Below are positions 6,278-7,542 of a DNA stretch of 7,542 nucleotides, one piece after another. The notes below the pieces were generated by a model that worked only from the letters and a program-made list of their open reading frames with translations, had not been told where the DNA came from and made no database searches. The DNA comes from Treponema sp. UBA3819 (GTDB lineage: Bacteria > Spirochaetota > Spirochaetia > Treponematales > Treponemataceae), in NCBI GenBank assembly GCA_002369025.1, contig DFDV01000141.1, forward strand, positions 1 through 7,542. Direction: 5' to 3'. How positions within the stretch are numbered: position 1 is the first letter of the stretch; each line of letters starts with the position of its first letter. The position numbers and the translations under genes were made by a program.

Positions 6278-7542
6278 ATGGCAAATAATCCGATTGTAAA
6301 TATGTTCAGAATTAAAGAATTGCGCAGTCGCCTTTTCTTTACTTTTGTAATCTTAGCTGTTTTTCGCCTGGGTTGTGTGCTTACAATTCCGGGTGTTGAT
6401 GCTGGAGTTCTTGTTGATTACTTCAGGGATCTGGCTTCAAAAAACAGAAACGCATTTGCGAGTTATATGGACTTCTTTGCCGGTGGTGCATTCTCTAACT
6501 TTTCTGTGTTCATGCTGGGTGTTATGCCCTATATTTCAACACAGATTATCTTGCAGCTTGCGCTGATTATTTTCCCGTCTCTCAAACGCCTTGCGCAGGA
6601 AGACGGTGGTCAGCGCAGGGTTGCAGCCTGGACTAGAATTGGAACAGTTTTTGTCTGTCTGATTCAGTCTCTGGCTGTAACAGTGTATGCATACAGTATT
6701 CCAGGCGCAGTTGTCCTTGAAAACGGTATCGCATTCAGACTGCTTGCAATGCTCACGGTAACAACGGGTGCAATGATTACGGTGTGGCTTGGTGACCAGA
6801 TTACAGCTCATGGTATTGGAAACGGAATCTCAATTTTGATTTTCGCCGGTATCGTAGCTCGTCTGCCCCATGCGGTTGTGGAACTTTATGAAAAGGTTTC
6901 AGGACCGAGTCCGGAAATCAATCCGGTGTTCTTGATTGTCGTGCTGATTATGTTTGTTGCGGTTATCGCATTTGTTGTCTATGAACAGCAGGGCGTTCGC
7001 AAGATTCCGGTCAATTACGCTAAGCGTGTTGTTGGCCGCAAAATGTACGGCGGACAGAATACTTACATTCCGTTCAAAATCAATCCGTCGGGAGTTATTC
7101 CGGTCATCTTTGCTTCGTCATTCCTGACCTTCCCGCTCCAGATTGTTTCAAGTCTTGGTAACAGCCAGAATTCTGCACGCTGGATTGCTCGTCTTTCTGC
7201 AATCCTTACGCCGACAGGATGGTGGTATAATATTTTGCTGGTACTCCTGATTATATTCTTTGCATACTTCTACACACAGGTAACACTGAACCCCACAGAA
7301 ATCGCAAAGAACATAAGAGAGAATGGTGGAACTATTCCGGGAATCCGTACCGACAAAACAGAAGAATATATGCAGAAGGTTTTAAACCGTCTCGTATTGC
7401 CTGGTTCCTTGTATCTTGCTGCTATTGCAGTATTGCCGACAATCATTCAGAATCTGTTTGGGTTCCCCCAGTCAATTTCAATGTTGATGGGTGGTACTTC
7501 ACTCCTGATTCTGGTTGGCGTTGACCTAGATACAATGAGTCA
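6278..7542 (+). CDS. secY: Preprotein translocase subunit SecY (3' truncated by window edge)
   Basis: SecY forms the inner-membrane protein-conducting channel with SecE and SecG, exporting unfolded proteins with SecA and inserting membrane proteins from the ribosome. The frame is open from ATG to the window end, giving 421 codons of an expected 430-450. The short N-terminus (MANNPIVNMFRIKELRSRL) precedes about ten hydrophobic segments, roughly at 18-38, 74-100, 119-139, 151-171, 183-203, 215-235, 270-290, 314-334, 372-393 and from 400. Family marks include GGAFSN with GVMPYIS in the plug/TM2 region (69-87), ITAHGIGNGISILIF (175-189), the C4-loop VNYAKR (245-250), NPSGVIPVIFASS (269-281) and NPTEIAKN (338-345). 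The C5 loop keeps Arg357 in PGIR. The last residues, GGTSLLILVGVDLDTMS, are in TM10, so only the C-terminal tail is missing. Confidence 0.97.
   Translation, partial: MANNPIVNMFRIKELRSRLFFTFVILAVFRLGCVLTIPGVDAGVLVDYFRDLASKNRNAFASYMDFFAGGAFSNFSVFMLGVMPYISTQIILQLALIIFPSLKRLAQEDGGQRRVAAWTRIGTVFVCLIQSLAVTVYAYSIPGAVVLENGIAFRLLAMLTVTTGAMITVWLGDQITAHGIGNGISILIFAGIVARLPHAVVELYEKVSGPSPEINPVFLIVVLIMFVAVIAFVVYEQQGVRKIPVNYAKRVVGRKMYGGQNTYIPFKINPSGVIPVIFASSFLTFPLQIVSSLGNSQNSARWIARLSAILTPTGWWYNILLVLLIIFFAYFYTQVTLNPTEIAKNIRENGGTIPGIRTDKTEEYMQKVLNRLVLPGSLYLAAIAVLPTIIQNLFGFPQSISMLMGGTSLLILVGVDLDTMS

Noticed and set aside
5962..6279. A 105-codon minus-strand open frame rich in Ser, Phe and Ala, opposite rplO.
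   Set aside because: It is the reverse complement of the Lys/Ala/Glu-rich L15 coding sequence, which naturally gives Phe/Ser/Ala-rich translation. It has no recognisable family and fully overlaps an unmistakable gene.
6375..6566. A 63-codon plus-strand open frame inside secY.
   Set aside because: It is out of frame with a complete set of SecY motifs that runs through the same bases without interruption.
7226..7231. TATAAT within secY as a possible internal promoter for downstream rpmJ/rpsM.
   Set aside because: It codes for part of the WWYNI segment of TM8, and no fitting -35 hexamer lies 16-18 nt upstream.
1..7542. The possibility of a novel inserted system, such as a mobile element or defence gene, within the operon.
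   Set aside because: Every interval is accounted for by canonical ribosomal protein genes or secY, and no gap exceeds 19 nt, so there is no room for an insertion.

Overview
This window is a continuous stretch of a bacterial S10-spc ribosomal protein operon. It contains the 3' end of rpsS, fifteen complete ribosomal protein genes and the 5' part of secY, all on the + strand. The order is (rpsS)-rplV-rpsC-rplP-rpmC-rpsQ-rplN-rplX-rplE-rpsN-rpsH-rplF-rplR-rpsE-rpmD-rplO-(secY). All reading frames are intact and every complete protein has the core length expected for its family.

The organism is a bacterium. The rpsN gene encodes the short, zinc-binding form of S14 between rplE and rpsH, and L24 carries a four-cysteine knuckle. 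The overall flavour of L14, L22, S3 and SecY suggests a spirochaete, probably Treponema-like. That assignment rests on remembered family resemblance, not on a search, and is only moderately certain.

Layout: 1-179 is the end of rpsS. 190-2238 is the remainder of the S10 half (L22, S3, L16, L29, S17). 2257-6262 is the spc half (L14, L24, L5, S14, S8, L6, L18, S5, L30, L15). From 6278 to the window edge is the protein-export channel gene secY. Gaps between genes run from 19 nt down to a 1-nt overlap. Two junctions, rplX/rplE and rpmD/rplO, overlap as TAATG. There is no space for a terminator or a conventional intergenic promoter anywhere, including at the classical S10/spc boundary (an 18-nt gap). 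The block therefore looks like one polycistronic mRNA with close translational coupling and Shine-Dalgarno sites often embedded in the upstream gene's end.

The ribosomal proteins build both subunits: S3, S5, S8, S14, S17 and S19 of the 30S; L5, L6, L14, L15, L16, L18, L22, L24, L29 and L30 of the 50S. SecY is the translocon channel that receives nascent membrane and secretory proteins from those ribosomes. I see no mobile element, CRISPR array, RNA gene or undescribed system. The points worth a second look are small: an aromatic-substituted L22 exit-tunnel hairpin, lysine-rich tails on S3 and L15, a changed SecY C5 loop, and the promoterless S10/spc junction.
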